Source: Hypericum androsaemum
Lineage: Eukaryota; Streptophyta; Magnoliopsida; Malpighiales; Hypericaceae
Direction of reading: 5' to 3'
NCBI GenBank assembly: GCA_963995505.1
Contig: OZ023185.1
Location: forward strand, 15,263,691-15,327,690
Length of the DNA: 64,000 nt
Shown here: in pieces, positions 33,083 to 43,398 of the stretch
Layout: every line of letters starts with the position of its first letter
Position numbering within the stretch: the stretch's first letter is position 1
The notes under the pieces: generated by a model
Seen by the model: only the letters and a program-made list of their open reading frames with translations
Told to the model about the DNA's origin: nothing
Databases searched by the model: none
Made by a program: the position numbers and the translations under genes

Positions 33083-36000
33083 CTATCGTAAACCCAGTGA
33101 CTTAACATGTTTCTTGAACACTTCTCGAGGTAATGCTTTAGTCATTAGATCTGCGACCATATCTTGTGTAGATATGTATTTCATACACAATTCTTTATAT
33201 TTTACTAAACTTCTAACAAAGTGAAATTTAATATCTATATGCTTAGACTTGCTATGGAATCTAGGATCTTTAGCATAGGCTATAGCTGCCTGGTTGTCGC
33301 AGAATAGACTCACGAGCTCCGTCGAGTTGATCAGGAAGAGATGACTTAAGAATCTCTTCAACCATACCGCTTCTTGTGCAGTATGAGCTGAAGCTACATA
33401 TTCTGCTTCCATTGTTGACAGGAATACACATGTTTGCTTCTTACTGCTCCATGAGATAGCACCCCCGCCCAACAAGAAAACGAATTCAGATGTAGACTTT
33501 TTCTTGTCCACATCGCCTCCCCAATCAGCATCAGTGTAGCCACTCAGTATTAGGTCACGCCCTTGATAGCACAAGGAGTATTCTGCAGTAGTGTTCAAAT
33601 ATTTTAAAATCTCTTTGACAGCCTTCCAGTGTGCACTGCCTGGATCAGACTGATATCTGCTTGTTATCCCAACAGCATAGCAAATATTAGGTCTGGTACA
33701 CAATATTGCATACATCAGACATCCAACTGCATTGGCGTAAGAAATCTTCTCCATGTCCCCAAGTTGTTTAGCTATTTTTTTGGCACATGTCATTACACAA
33801 ATTATGACCTTTACATAATGGAACGTACTTTGGGTTACCGTGATCACATTTGAAACGTTCTACTACTTTGTAAATATATGTCTCTTGTGAAAGAGATAAT
33901 ATCCTTTTCGAACGATTCTTCGAAATCTTAACTACGAGTTTGTAATCCGTTTCACCCATATCTTTTATTTCAAAGTTGGGAGATAACCAATCTTTGATTT
34001 CGATAAAAAATCTCATGTCATTTCCAGCTAAAAGTATGTCATCAATATACAAAGTGATGATGACAAACTTCTTTCCTGATTGCTTAACATACACGCAGTG
34101 ATCTTCGTCTATCATTATAAAATCATGCGCCATGATCGTATTATGAAATCGAATATACCACTGTCTAAACGACTACTTAAGACCATAAATTGATCTATTC
34201 AATTTGTAAACTTTGTGTTCGCAGCCTTTTTGAATGTAGCCCTTGGGTTGAATCATGTAAATTTCTTTATCCAATTCTCCATGGAGAAAAGCAGTCTTTA
34301 CATCTATTTGATGTAATTCTAGATTCATGTTAGCAACCATAGCTAAAATGACCATAATTAATGTAAATCTAACAACAGGTGCAAAAGTCTCTTTATAGTT
34401 TATCCCAGCCTGTTGTTTGAACCGTTGGACAACCAAACGCACTTTGTATCTTTCGATACTGCCATCTGCATTGCGCTTGATTTTGAGAATCCACTTATTT
34501 TTAATTGCCATACGCTCCCTAGGTAGGTCGACCAGATTCCAAACCTGGTTTTTGATCATGGAAGATATTTCTTCCTCCATTGCATTTATCCATTTAGTTC
34601 ATTTTGGAGATGACAAAGCTCCAGATACATTCTTTGGCTCATCTTCATCCTGCAGGATGGCCAGAAGAATTTCACTTGGACCACCAAATTTCTTTAATGA
34701 TACCAAGAATGCATTAGTCTCACCTTTGATGTCAAATCGTCGGCGTGGTATGCTAGTTCTGCTAGACCTACAGTATTCCTAATTTTGATAAACATCTCTC
34801 ATATATTCATCGTATTCAGGAATCACACTCCCACTGGGTAGAAATATCGTACTCCCACTGGAATAAAAAATTACCTCTCTTTTAGGACTCAGATCACGAC
34901 TTTTCAGATCATTTTGAGTTGGAAAATCGCTATCTTCCTTCTCAATTCTCCCACTCGGAAGAAGTGATCCAGTTGATTCTGGTTCATCTATCTCATAAAG
35001 GGTAAGGTCATTATTAACCTCCCTCAACTTTGGAAATTCATTCTCCAAAAATGTGGCATCACGTGATTCAAATTCTGTTACATGTCCATCGTCCAGTTCA
35101 CCCACGAACACGTACCCTTTAGATACCTCTGAGTATCTTATAAAGATACTTTTTCTACCTCTCGGTCCTAATTTATCGAAAGCACTTGAGATAAAATGGA
35201 CACAGGACGCACACCCCTATGGCTTAAAATAGGATAGATCGGATTTTCGATCTGTCCATATTTTATAAAAAGTGGCTGTAACCGACTTGGAGGGGACACG
35301 GTTTATAACGTATGCGGCAGTCAGGAGCACATCTCTGTAGAATGATATAGGAAAACTTGCCTCTGCCATCATCGATCTAACCATGTCAAGAAGGGTTCTA
35401 TTCCTTCTTTTAGCAACCCCATTTTTCTGGGGTATATAGGGAATGGACAACTGATGTTCAATCCCTTTTTCAATGCATAGAGCTTTGAACTCATCTGAAA
35501 GATATTCACAGCCACGATCAGTTCGTAAGGCCTTTATCTTTCTATCCTTCTGATTCTCAATAAAATACATGTACATCATGAAGCAGTTTAAGACTTCAGA
35601 CTTGTGAGAAATCAGGTATATCAGAATCTAGTATAGTCGTCAATAAAGGTGATGAAGTAATATGTTTCATGCCTTGCCTTCACGTTCATTGGACCACAGA
35701 TGTCAGAATGGACTAATTGTAGTAAAAATTCGGCTCTAGCCCCACTACCGAAAAGTTTTCTTGTACTTTTCCCTTCTAGACAGGATACGCATCTGGATAA
35801 TATAGATTTCTCTATATTTTCCAGTAGTCCTGCCTTAGCTAGACGGTTTAAACGATCCTGACCGATATGGCCTAGTCTAGAGTGCCACAGTTTAATATCA
35901 TCTTCTGATGAGTTTGAACTAGTGACTAAGGAAAAACTTTCACAAGGATCAATATCCAGAATCAAAAAACCTTCTGATATGTATCCAAGACCAAAATAGG

Positions 36001-37210
36001 CATCATCCAAATACAATCTAAAAGTGTCGTCCTTAAACGACAATCGAAAATCTAAAGACATTAAGACCGAAACAGAGATCAAGTTCTTTCGAATGTCTGG
36101 AGCAAACAACACGTCATGTAAAAGAATGGCACGATCACCACGAAAGTACAATTTACAAGTACCCAGGCCTTTTATATTTACGCACGAGTTATTACCGACA
36201 AAAATAGTTTTTACTCCAGCCGGCAACCGTCTGTATTCAACGAACGAACAACAGTCTCCGGCTACATGGTCTGTCGCTCCTGAATCAATCACCCACATAG
36301 AATGTGACTCAGTTAGAAGGGTACAAGAGGATACATACAACTTACTCACACTTGAGTTTATGTGTACCTGCTTGGGCATCTTGCAATCTTTTGCAAAATA
36401 TCTCTTCTGTTGACAGTTAAAATATTTCATTTTTGAAATGTTAAACCGCTTTTTCTTTTTAGCCTTGGAGCCATCTAACTTTATTCCTTAGTTTTCAGCC
36501 TTTGGAGTTTCCTTACACTTACCCTTCCCTTTACCTTTCTTCTTTTTTCCACCACTCCCAGTTGAACTAGTCGAGTGGGCTTCAGGGTGGGATTTCATAG
36601 ATAGGAGGCGATCTTCCTCCAGCTCAAGGTGTCTGGCAACATCATCAAATGTTACCAAATAGTCAGAATGGGTAAGATTCATCTTCATCTGTTCCCAACT
36701 TGGTGGTAGGGAATGGATGATAGCTTGAATCTACTGCTCGTTGCTAAGTATGTGACCAGCCTCTGCCAGTTCACTAATCATATTAGACATCACTCTCAAG
36801 TGTTTCCTCATGGTAACCTCCAGACGCTTCTTAAAGGTGTCAAACCTTATGGTCAAAGCACGCAAATTTGACACTGAAAGCATTCCAAATTTTTGTTTGA
36901 GAGCGTCCCATAACTCTTTCACGTTGTCATACGCACGAAATTGTCGGGTGACATCATCCATCATCAAACTCAACAAAATTAACCCGGCAGTAGTGTTCTT
37001 TTTCTTCCAAATAATATAAGCTTCTTTGTCTTGCTTATGTTGAGCAGTTGTGCCTTCATCAGGCTCATCCATTATCACACGTATGTGCTCCAGAACTTCT
37101 TGGTCCTCAAGCACATATTAGATTTTTATGCTCCAGTTCTCATAGTTTTCACCGTTGAGTTTTAACTCATGGTTTAACTCAGCTATGATAGATCTAGAAG
37201 CAACAAACAT
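33083..37210 (-). pseudogene. copia gag-pol polyprotein of element 4, multiple stops and frameshifts
   Basis: Gag starts MFVASRSIIAEL at 37210 and meets a stop at 37118-37120. Further in-frame stops lie at 36731, 36488, 35217, 34779 and 34173, and frame changes near 35600 and 33800. Domains in order: gag (KELWDALKQKFG), a basic tract (GGKKKKGKGKGKCK), a damaged zinc knuckle (YFNCQQKRYFAKDC, with first Cys and His both replaced by Tyr), protease (WVIDSGATDHV), the HHCC finger (LWHSRLGHIGQDR), integrase (FITFIDDYTRF; RTDRGCEYLS), RT (IDVKTAFLHGELDKEIYM; intact YIDD at 34038-34049) and RNase H (GYTDADWGGD; STMEAEYVA), ending KSLGLR. It cannot be translated as one protein. Confidence 0.95.
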
Positions 37211-37518
37211 CTCTATAAGAAATTTTTAATACGAGAACATATTAGAAATTTGATTTGGCAATATGATTCAATTTACTAAACACTCATAACTTTTAACGAT
37301 ACGAAGTCCTTGATTAACCTCAAAATCGAAGTGGGTCACAGGCATGCTTCCCCTCACCATTCAAGTATTAATTTTAAACTTCAACCATTTAAAGTTCATC
37401 GATAGTAAACTCAAGTGGTAGCAACTAAACAAATATCTTTGTTTAATTATACGCATCACATATGCATTTGTACATTCTTAGTTTACACGCACATAAAAAA
37501 CTCAGACAAGGTTTCAAC

Positions 37519-38145
37519 CTATTGTACAAAATACTCCCCAAAACAACATATGTATATGGGGATAGTTAAACATAACATGTAATCACATGGGGATCGGGTG
37601 TCCAGGTCTGAGGACGATCCTATGAGGACCGGGTGCGAGGACGATCCGGTGAAAGGTTCCAAGTTCACCACCAGAACTGGGATCGAATCCATAATCCAGA
37701 TGACCAGGAGCGGAGGAAAATTGTAATGGTACTCCTTAGCGAGGTAACGGTTCAGGACCAAACCGCTTCGCAGCTCCAGGACGGGAGAAGGTATCATTTC
37801 TCTGAGAAGACCCCTCTCCTCGAGGTAGTGGATCAGACCATAGAGGGCATCTCTACGGGTATTGATCTCGGGTTCCGAGAAGACGCACATATCTTCTTGG
37901 ATTTTTAGCGTGACTAGGAGGTCACGAAATATGGAGGGCCAGTCCTCTCCATAATTATAACCTCCGGCCCAGATGCAGTCTTGCATCTCCCGGTGAATAG
38001 CCTCGATATGCTCAACGATGACATACATGTCATCCTTAGGCACTCGCAGCGGTAAACGGCGCTTCAGAACTTTTTGCCGAAGTTTCGTTGAACAAAAGTT
38101 TAGATACCTTTCTCCAGTAGCCATCGAATCTTGTATCAATTGCAA
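37519..38145 (-). CDS. Unrecognised 208-aa ORF in the leader of element 4
   Basis: It lies in the sense orientation of the element, between the primer site and gag, where copia elements normally have no gene. The first 120 residues look protein-like: charged, mixed and helix-prone (KLRQKVLKRRLPLRVPKDDM; DALYGLIHYLEERGLLREM). The last 80 residues are hydrophobic or low-complexity and may be read-through. I recognise no domain, Cys/His pattern or catalytic motif. It could be an element-specific accessory protein, a captured host exon, or a chance frame. It is uninterrupted while gag-pol beside it has many stops, which is mildly in favour of late capture or chance and gives no proof of function. 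Confidence 0.35.
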   Translation of the reverse strand: MQLIQDSMATGERYLNFCSTKLRQKVLKRRLPLRVPKDDMYVIVEHIEAIHREMQDCIWAGGYNYGEDWPSIFRDLLVTLKIQEDMCVFSEPEINTRRDALYGLIHYLEERGLLREMIPSPVLELRSGLVLNRYLAKEYHYNFPPLLVIWIMDSIPVLVVNLEPFTGSSSHPVLIGSSSDLDTRSPCDYMLCLTIPIYICCFGEYFVQ

Positions 38146-38149
38146 GTCA

Positions 38150-39292
38150 ATTTCGGATTAATTCTCATATTCGCCCAAAATAGGATTGAAAAAAAAACTT
38201 ATTTTTCAATCTTTTGATGATCATATTATGGATCAATTTATGTGATATTAGTTAAATTTAACATATCTCAGAATTTGTTCCAATATATTTTTTTTAATTA
38301 AAAATATCGTTATAATTTTAATAAACCTAATTCACAAAAATTTCTCAAATTTTTATCAATTTATTGGATTTTAATTGAATAAAAACTGATTTTATCCAAT
38401 TAAAAGAGAAAATCCAATATTTTTAAGTCCAATTTTGACTTAAGTCAAAATTAACCCTAACTTGGGTTGGGTCGAACCAATAAACCAGGCCAATTCGTCT
38501 CTTTTTTGATTTTCTTGACCCGAGTACAAATATTTTTGGGAAAAAATCGTAAAATTATGATTTTGCCCCTCGCAGATTTTTTCCTTTCCCTCTCTCACTC
38601 TTCTCCCGCGCGACACTGAAGAGGACGAACACTCCGGTCACGACCACGGCGGAACCACGGCAAAAACGACGACTGCCAAGACTGCTCCCAATCGACTCGA
38701 TGTGGTCTCGCAAGCTCGTCGGTAGCAGCCTTGCGAGCCGTCGTGCCTCCGTTCTCCGCCGCCGTCGTCTTCTCTTTTCCGCAATTCTCCGGCGTCGACA
38801 GCTTCGTTCTTTCGATTCTGTTAACCTCGATCCACGAAAGTGGTATTGAGACGTCGAGGACATGCCGGAGAATCGATTATCATCGATCTCCAGTGTTGAA
38901 ATCGTCGGATTTCTGACAAAATCGACGGAAATCAATTTGGGAGAAAATTGCCCCCAAATCGCGCAATTAGGATTTCTCGGGACTGAATTTAAATGGCAAA
39001 TTTCAGTTTAGTCCTAAAAGTTTTCCAAAAATTGCACCGAAGTCTATGACACGCAGATGCCACGTAAGTGGTCAAATTTTATATTGGTACTTTAAGGTTT
39101 CGCGCATGCACGAATTTGCCTGCGTAGTTAGGCAAAATTCAATTTAGTCCACTGATTCTAAATTAATTACATTAAAGTCCAACAGATTGTAATTTTCAAT
39201 AAAATCATAATTAATACAATTTTTAACCCAAAAAATCACATAATTACTTGAATTAAAATATCATATCATCATCAAAACATGGTTTCAACCAT
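38150..39292 (-). other. Non-coding part of the element 4 leader
   Basis: AT-rich at 38150-38540, then a GC-rich block at about 38560-38900 whose minus-strand frame is Arg-rich (RRRRRRRTEARRLARLLPTS) and looks compositional, then AT-rich again up to the primer site. No domain is recognised. Confidence 0.4.
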
Positions 39293-39304
39293 GCTCTGAT
39301 ACCA
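39293..39304 (-). other. Primer-binding site for initiator tRNA-Met (element 4)
   Basis: The minus strand reads TGGTATCAGAGC, the standard plant copia primer site. It lies two bases inside the 5' LTR border at 39307. Confidence 0.92.
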
Positions 39305-39306
39305 AT

Positions 39307-39940
39307 TATTGGTTTTAACATGTAATTAACGAGTAATTATATTTTAAACTTAATTAATTAACAAACTAATTCGTTAATAATAAATCACTAACTTGTTGAA
39401 GCAAGAGGTCCACAGGTTCAGGTCGATTATGTCTTCGTGCCAGTCAAATTACGATCACGTTATAACGAATTCGTAATTAATTTTTACGAGATTTTCTCTA
39501 TTAAAAATCTGATCAAAACTCAGGGACTATTCCAAAGTTTTGCTTTTCTATTGAGTGATTGTGTGGTGAATTTCATTTTGGTTCAGTCGAATTTCCCTTT
39601 TTACAGAGAAATTTGACTAATCAGAATGCGCCACGTGGCGCGCATGGCTGCCACGTTGCACTTATGGGCCGCATGTCCGCCACGTGGCAAATTCGGGCCG
39701 CATGTCCGCCATGTGGCATGCCACGTGGCGCTTCTAGACTGCATGTCTGTCATGTGGCATGCCACGTGGGCTGCCAACTCTGGTGGCAACTGCGTCAGCG
39801 CCACGTCACGCTGACGTGGCGTCTGGCGTGACCTCGGGCCGGTCAACCCATTCCACCCAACATTTGGGCCTAATGGGCCTGCGCCCAATCAGGCACACAG
39901 GCACAATAATAATTGCCTGATTGGGCCTAAAGGTCCAACA
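39307..39940 (-). repeat. 5' LTR of element 4 (634 bp)
   Basis: It matches the 3' LTR but starts TATTGG instead of TGTTAG, so the TG end has decayed. The TATA-like box has changed to CTGTAAAAAG at about 39596-39605. CACGTG G-box cores occur near 39630, 39680, 39722 and 39763, in the same repeat context as in the other LTR. Confidence 0.95.
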
Positions 39941-39945
39941 GTCTT

Positions 39946-41043
39946 CTTATTTGTGAGCTCCAAACATACACAAGTTTTCTTGTAATTGGGGAATTTAGTT
40001 AAGGAGATTAGATATAGATATTGATCTTTCATCATCTTTTCCGCTTAATCAAATTCACAGATTAGAAAACTAAATTGCAGCTTGTCTTTGTAAACAATCT
40101 TGATTAGTTTATTTTTCAAGAGATTAGGTATTTTCTACCCTCGGGAACTTGATGTAATTGTACTCGAAATTTTCTACCTAATATACAACTTTACTCCTTA
40201 AAAAATAGTAGACCTCTGGGCTGCCAGAATTCATGTGTTCTTCGTCAAAACAGTTGGGGTTGCATGTGAAATGGAAGAAATATATTAATTGTGAACATTA
40301 TGATGGGAGTTGACCGTCCATTAATGGATGATTTTTTTGGAAGAACGCTGCTGTCCATTAAATGTCTCATCTTTCAATTCGGCGAATAAGATAACAAACT
40401 AATATAAGTTGACTTGAGCACATTTATTGGGCCGAAAGAAAACATGTCTTTGACCTTTGGTATTCTCCGGCTCAGATTTAAGAATTGAAGCATTAAAAGA
40501 GCACGAGTAATAAATTCCCTGGGTACTCCTGGTATTCTCCCGCTCGGATTGTTGCTTCGATTATCCGAGCAGATAGTCTTGTTGCAAATTTATAGTACTT
40601 AGTGTGGAGAAATAATTCACTAATTGAACGCCCTTGCGCCGAAAATGAACGGGGTTAATTAATCTGTCGAAGTTATGGAATGTAAAAATGCATCCCACTC
40701 TTAGAGGGAAACACCAGCACGAGCAGAGTGGACGAAGTAAAAGCGAGAATGTCAGTTTGATTAGCATAAATATTAGTGAAAATCTAATGCCCCGAGAACC
40801 TAAGAGTTCTTTTGCGAGATTCGTCCACTGAGAGTGGATCGAGATTTAAGATCAAGTCGAAAGGCGTAGTTGATGGTCACCATGTGAGTTCTTGTACTAT
40901 ATCCTATGTGAATATTCCAATCACTTATTACTTGGATCAACTAATTCCTCCCACGAAATCGCAGAAATAATCATACCAGCACCACTATCGAATTATTCGA
41001 GTCCAAATGAGTTTTAAGTTCAAAAGGAGCCCACACTCGTTGC
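39946..41043. other. Intergenic region between element 4 and the hAT-like MITE
   Basis: No gene, RNA or structured repeat is recognised. The composition is mixed, with short frames only. Confidence 0.45.
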
Positions 41044-41051
41044 TCCCAGAA

Positions 41052-41529
41052 TAGACCTGGCCATGAATTGAATCTGATTCGTGATTCGATTCGATTCGAT
41101 TCGTTAAAAATTCGATTCGATTTATCAATAATTTGATTTGTAAAAAATTCGATTCGAATTCGTCATAAAACGAATTGAATACGGTTCAAGATATTTATAA
41201 TTCGCAAAACCGACAAATTTAATTCGAATTCGATTCAAGTTAAATTCGAGTCAAATTCATGTACATATAATAATAATATATGTTTAAAAAATTCAAATAA
41301 AATGGGGGGATTTGAGAGAGAAAAATTCGGTTATAATTTAATTATAATTTGATTATAATTAGATTCAAATTTAATTATAATTTGATTCAAATTTGATTCG
41401 AATTCGAAAATTCATAATTCGTATTCGATTCGTCTTGTGAAGAATTGAATATGGTTTAATGTTTTGATGAATTCGAATTCGAATAAATTCGATTCGAATT
41501 TATCCAAATTCGAACCGTGGTCAGGTCTA
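41052..41529. mobile_element. hAT-like MITE made of ATTCGA-type repeats, 8-bp TSD TCCCAGAA
   Basis: The 8-bp direct repeat TCCCAGAA flanks it at 41044-41051 and 41530-41537. The left end starts TAGACCTGGCCATG; the reverse complement of the right end starts TAGACCTGACCACGG, so the termini are inverted repeats. An 8-bp duplication is typical of hAT elements. The 478-bp interior has no ORF and is almost wholly built from GATTCGA, GAATTCGAA and TTTGATTATAATT words, many self-complementary. Confidence 0.82.
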
Positions 41530-41625
41530 TCCCAGAAGCCCAATCAAAGAATTAGACAGACCCTCAAAAGATGTGTGACGTGTCCCTTTTTCTTCAGAAA
41601 AAATAAAATAAAATAAAATAAAAGC

Positions 41626-41671
41626 TTGTTAGGGTTTAAGGAGAGGAAGAACAAATTATTAGGGGTTTAAC
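41626..41671 (+). promoter_or_regulatory. Telo-box-like elements upstream of the NAF1 copy
   Basis: TTAGGGTTTAAGG at about 41629 and TTAGGGGTTTAAC at about 41659 contain or resemble the telo box (AAACCCTAA on the other strand). In plants this is common in promoters of ribosome-biogenesis genes, which fits NAF1. Confidence 0.55.
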
Positions 41672-41719
41672 ATATCTCAGTTTCTTCCGAGAGCAAGATT
41701 CTGGAGGGAATATTCCACA

Positions 41720-43030
41720 AAGGTGGAGATGGAATTGGACGCCAAAGATACGGAAGCGCACATCGACGACCCTAAAGCTGACGCCGTTTGTGAGGCGTCT
41801 CCGTCTCCTGATGAAGAACTCGTGGCAAACGGCGACGCTTCCGTCACCGCGGGTGACCTTAAGAAAGACGTCGACGAAGACGAGGAGGAGGCGGAAGAAG
41901 AAGACGAGTTGGAAGAGATGGTTGCGTGGACCGACGTCGACGAGGAGGAAGACCCTATTAGGTCAAAAAATGAGCTTCATGTAACCGAATTCGGGTCTTT
42001 GCTCTTTGTGTGTCGGTTTTAGTTAGCAATTAGGTAGCTGATTAGGTTTCCACTCTGTTCAAACTTCAATTGGTTCCGTTTTCGCTAACGAGAATGCTGT
42101 CAAACTGTTTTGCAGGCCCTGCCTCCTGTTCCTGCCGTGACCGCCACATTGGAACCGCGCCATCAGCTGCTGCCGATCGGGATTCTTTTGTCGGTAAGGC
42201 CCTCGGATACCGAACCTTGTGACAATCTAGTAGGTTGATTGATGCATTGGTCGTCTGTTTGAGGAGGTCTCTGATGATGGAGAGTTTTCGGATGACGAGA
42301 AAGAGGCCGAGTTCCGAAAGAATTTGAAGCGGTCGAAGAGTCCTTCGAGGAGGGGGGGCGGATAAGCAAGGGATTCGAAACGAAGACGAATACGGATCAA
42401 GATAGTCATAAATGGAGTCCGCAGCCACGCAAACAAAATCAGTATCAGAGACTGCAAAACAGAATTCCTTCGTCACCATCACTTAGTCATAGTGATGTCT
42501 TATCCTCTAATCCCAGTGGCTTTGTTCCGCAATTTCCGCCGATGGTGCAAACCACTCGGGCTTTCCAGCCTCCGCCATTCGGACAATTGGCTGGTGGAGT
42601 ACCTACTCAGCAGCCACAGAATGCACCATCGCCTGCTGGGCTCCCCGTTAATAATTTACCCTGGCCACCGCCGAATCAACTTCAGCAGCAATATCAAATG
42701 CAAATGCTTAATGATTTGGCGTTTCAGCAACAACAGTTCAATGCCAACCAGTTCCCTGGTTCATTCGTGCCCGGCGGACAGCCGAGCCTTTTCCAGAGAC
42801 CCTCATTTCCACCTCCTGAGATCATGGGTATGAACAGCTTCAACCAGAATGCTTACGGGGTTGGTTTACAGATTCAGGCTGCTTTTCCACACTTGAATCC
42901 AATGAACCAAGGGATGGCAACCAATCGTCCATTCGCGCAGCCAAGCTTCGTGCCACCCTCAGCTGTCAACCCTGCGAACAACAACGGTAGCAATCCTATA
43001 CACGGGGAAGGCTGGCGACCGCCTCAGTGA
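41720..43030 (+). pseudogene. NAF1: NAF1 (H/ACA snoRNP assembly factor) copy lacking its central region, with a frameshift
   Basis: Exon 1 (ATG about 41729, to about 41982) encodes the acidic N-terminus and WTDVDEEEDPIRSKNEL. Exon 2 (about 42116-42193) encodes ALPPVPAVTATLEPRHQLLP, the start of the Gar1/NAF1 domain. The rest of that domain, where other NAF1 proteins have the core beta-barrel, is absent. About 60 bp later the sequence resumes in the region after the domain (EEVSDDGEFSDDEKEAEF). A seven-G run near 42350-42357 is then one base short of the frame used downstream, giving a stop. The Pro/Gln-rich C-terminal tail is open from 42542 to 43030 (PPPFGQLAGGVPTQQPQNA). NAF1 normally brings dyskerin-containing H/ACA particles to nascent RNA in the nucleus. 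The preserved intron argues for a degenerated gene, not a retrocopy. An assembly collapse is the alternative. Confidence 0.75.
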
Positions 43031-43398
43031 ATCTGCCTTATATTAAGTATTGTACCTTGATATTTGTACTGTTGTTAGAACCAAATCACCCTACGAATAG
43101 CCAAGGTTCCTTTATTTTGGGTATATCTCTCTCTTGGATAGTTGTACCTAGATCTTAGGAAATATTGTTATCTTCTTCCATTAAAACATCCTCGACACTA
43201 GGGCACATAAAATGATAAAAATGGAATCTGCACAAAGGGGCATAAGTAAAACGATGGGATAAATTAATCGAAATGAGTCCACAGCCAGTGTGATTCAAGG
43301 GCTGGAGATGGGAGTTCAACATTGAAATGCCAATGGTACGGCCGAAGGGGCATTGATGGTGGGAAAGATGGGAGGAGACTAAAAGCAGGAATTTACAC

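Larger units (their letters stand above)
31464..39940 (-). mobile_element. Complete Ty1/copia LTR retrotransposon (element 4), TSD GTCTT, long leader
   Basis: The LTRs are 31464-32142 and 39307-39940. The 5-bp target-site duplication GTCTT is at 31459-31463 and 39941-39945, so the edges are exact; length 8477 bp. A standard primer site for initiator tRNA-Met is present. The protein sequence differs clearly from elements 1-3, so this is another copia lineage. Gag-pol (37210 to 33083) carries at least six in-frame stops and two frameshifts. The leader between the primer site and gag is about 2.1 kb, far longer than the 740 bp of element 3. It contains a 208-residue open frame of unknown origin. 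Gag starts at 37210, not at the later ATG at 37114. Confidence 0.96.

Noticed and set aside
38555..38935. Arg-rich 126-codon ORF in the leader of element 4
   Set aside because: The run of Arg comes from a GC-rich simple-repeat-like block, and there is no motif to support a protein.
42066..42482. Minus-strand frames of up to 138 codons
   Set aside because: They are antisense to the NAF1 copy, whose forward frames carry clear family similarity.
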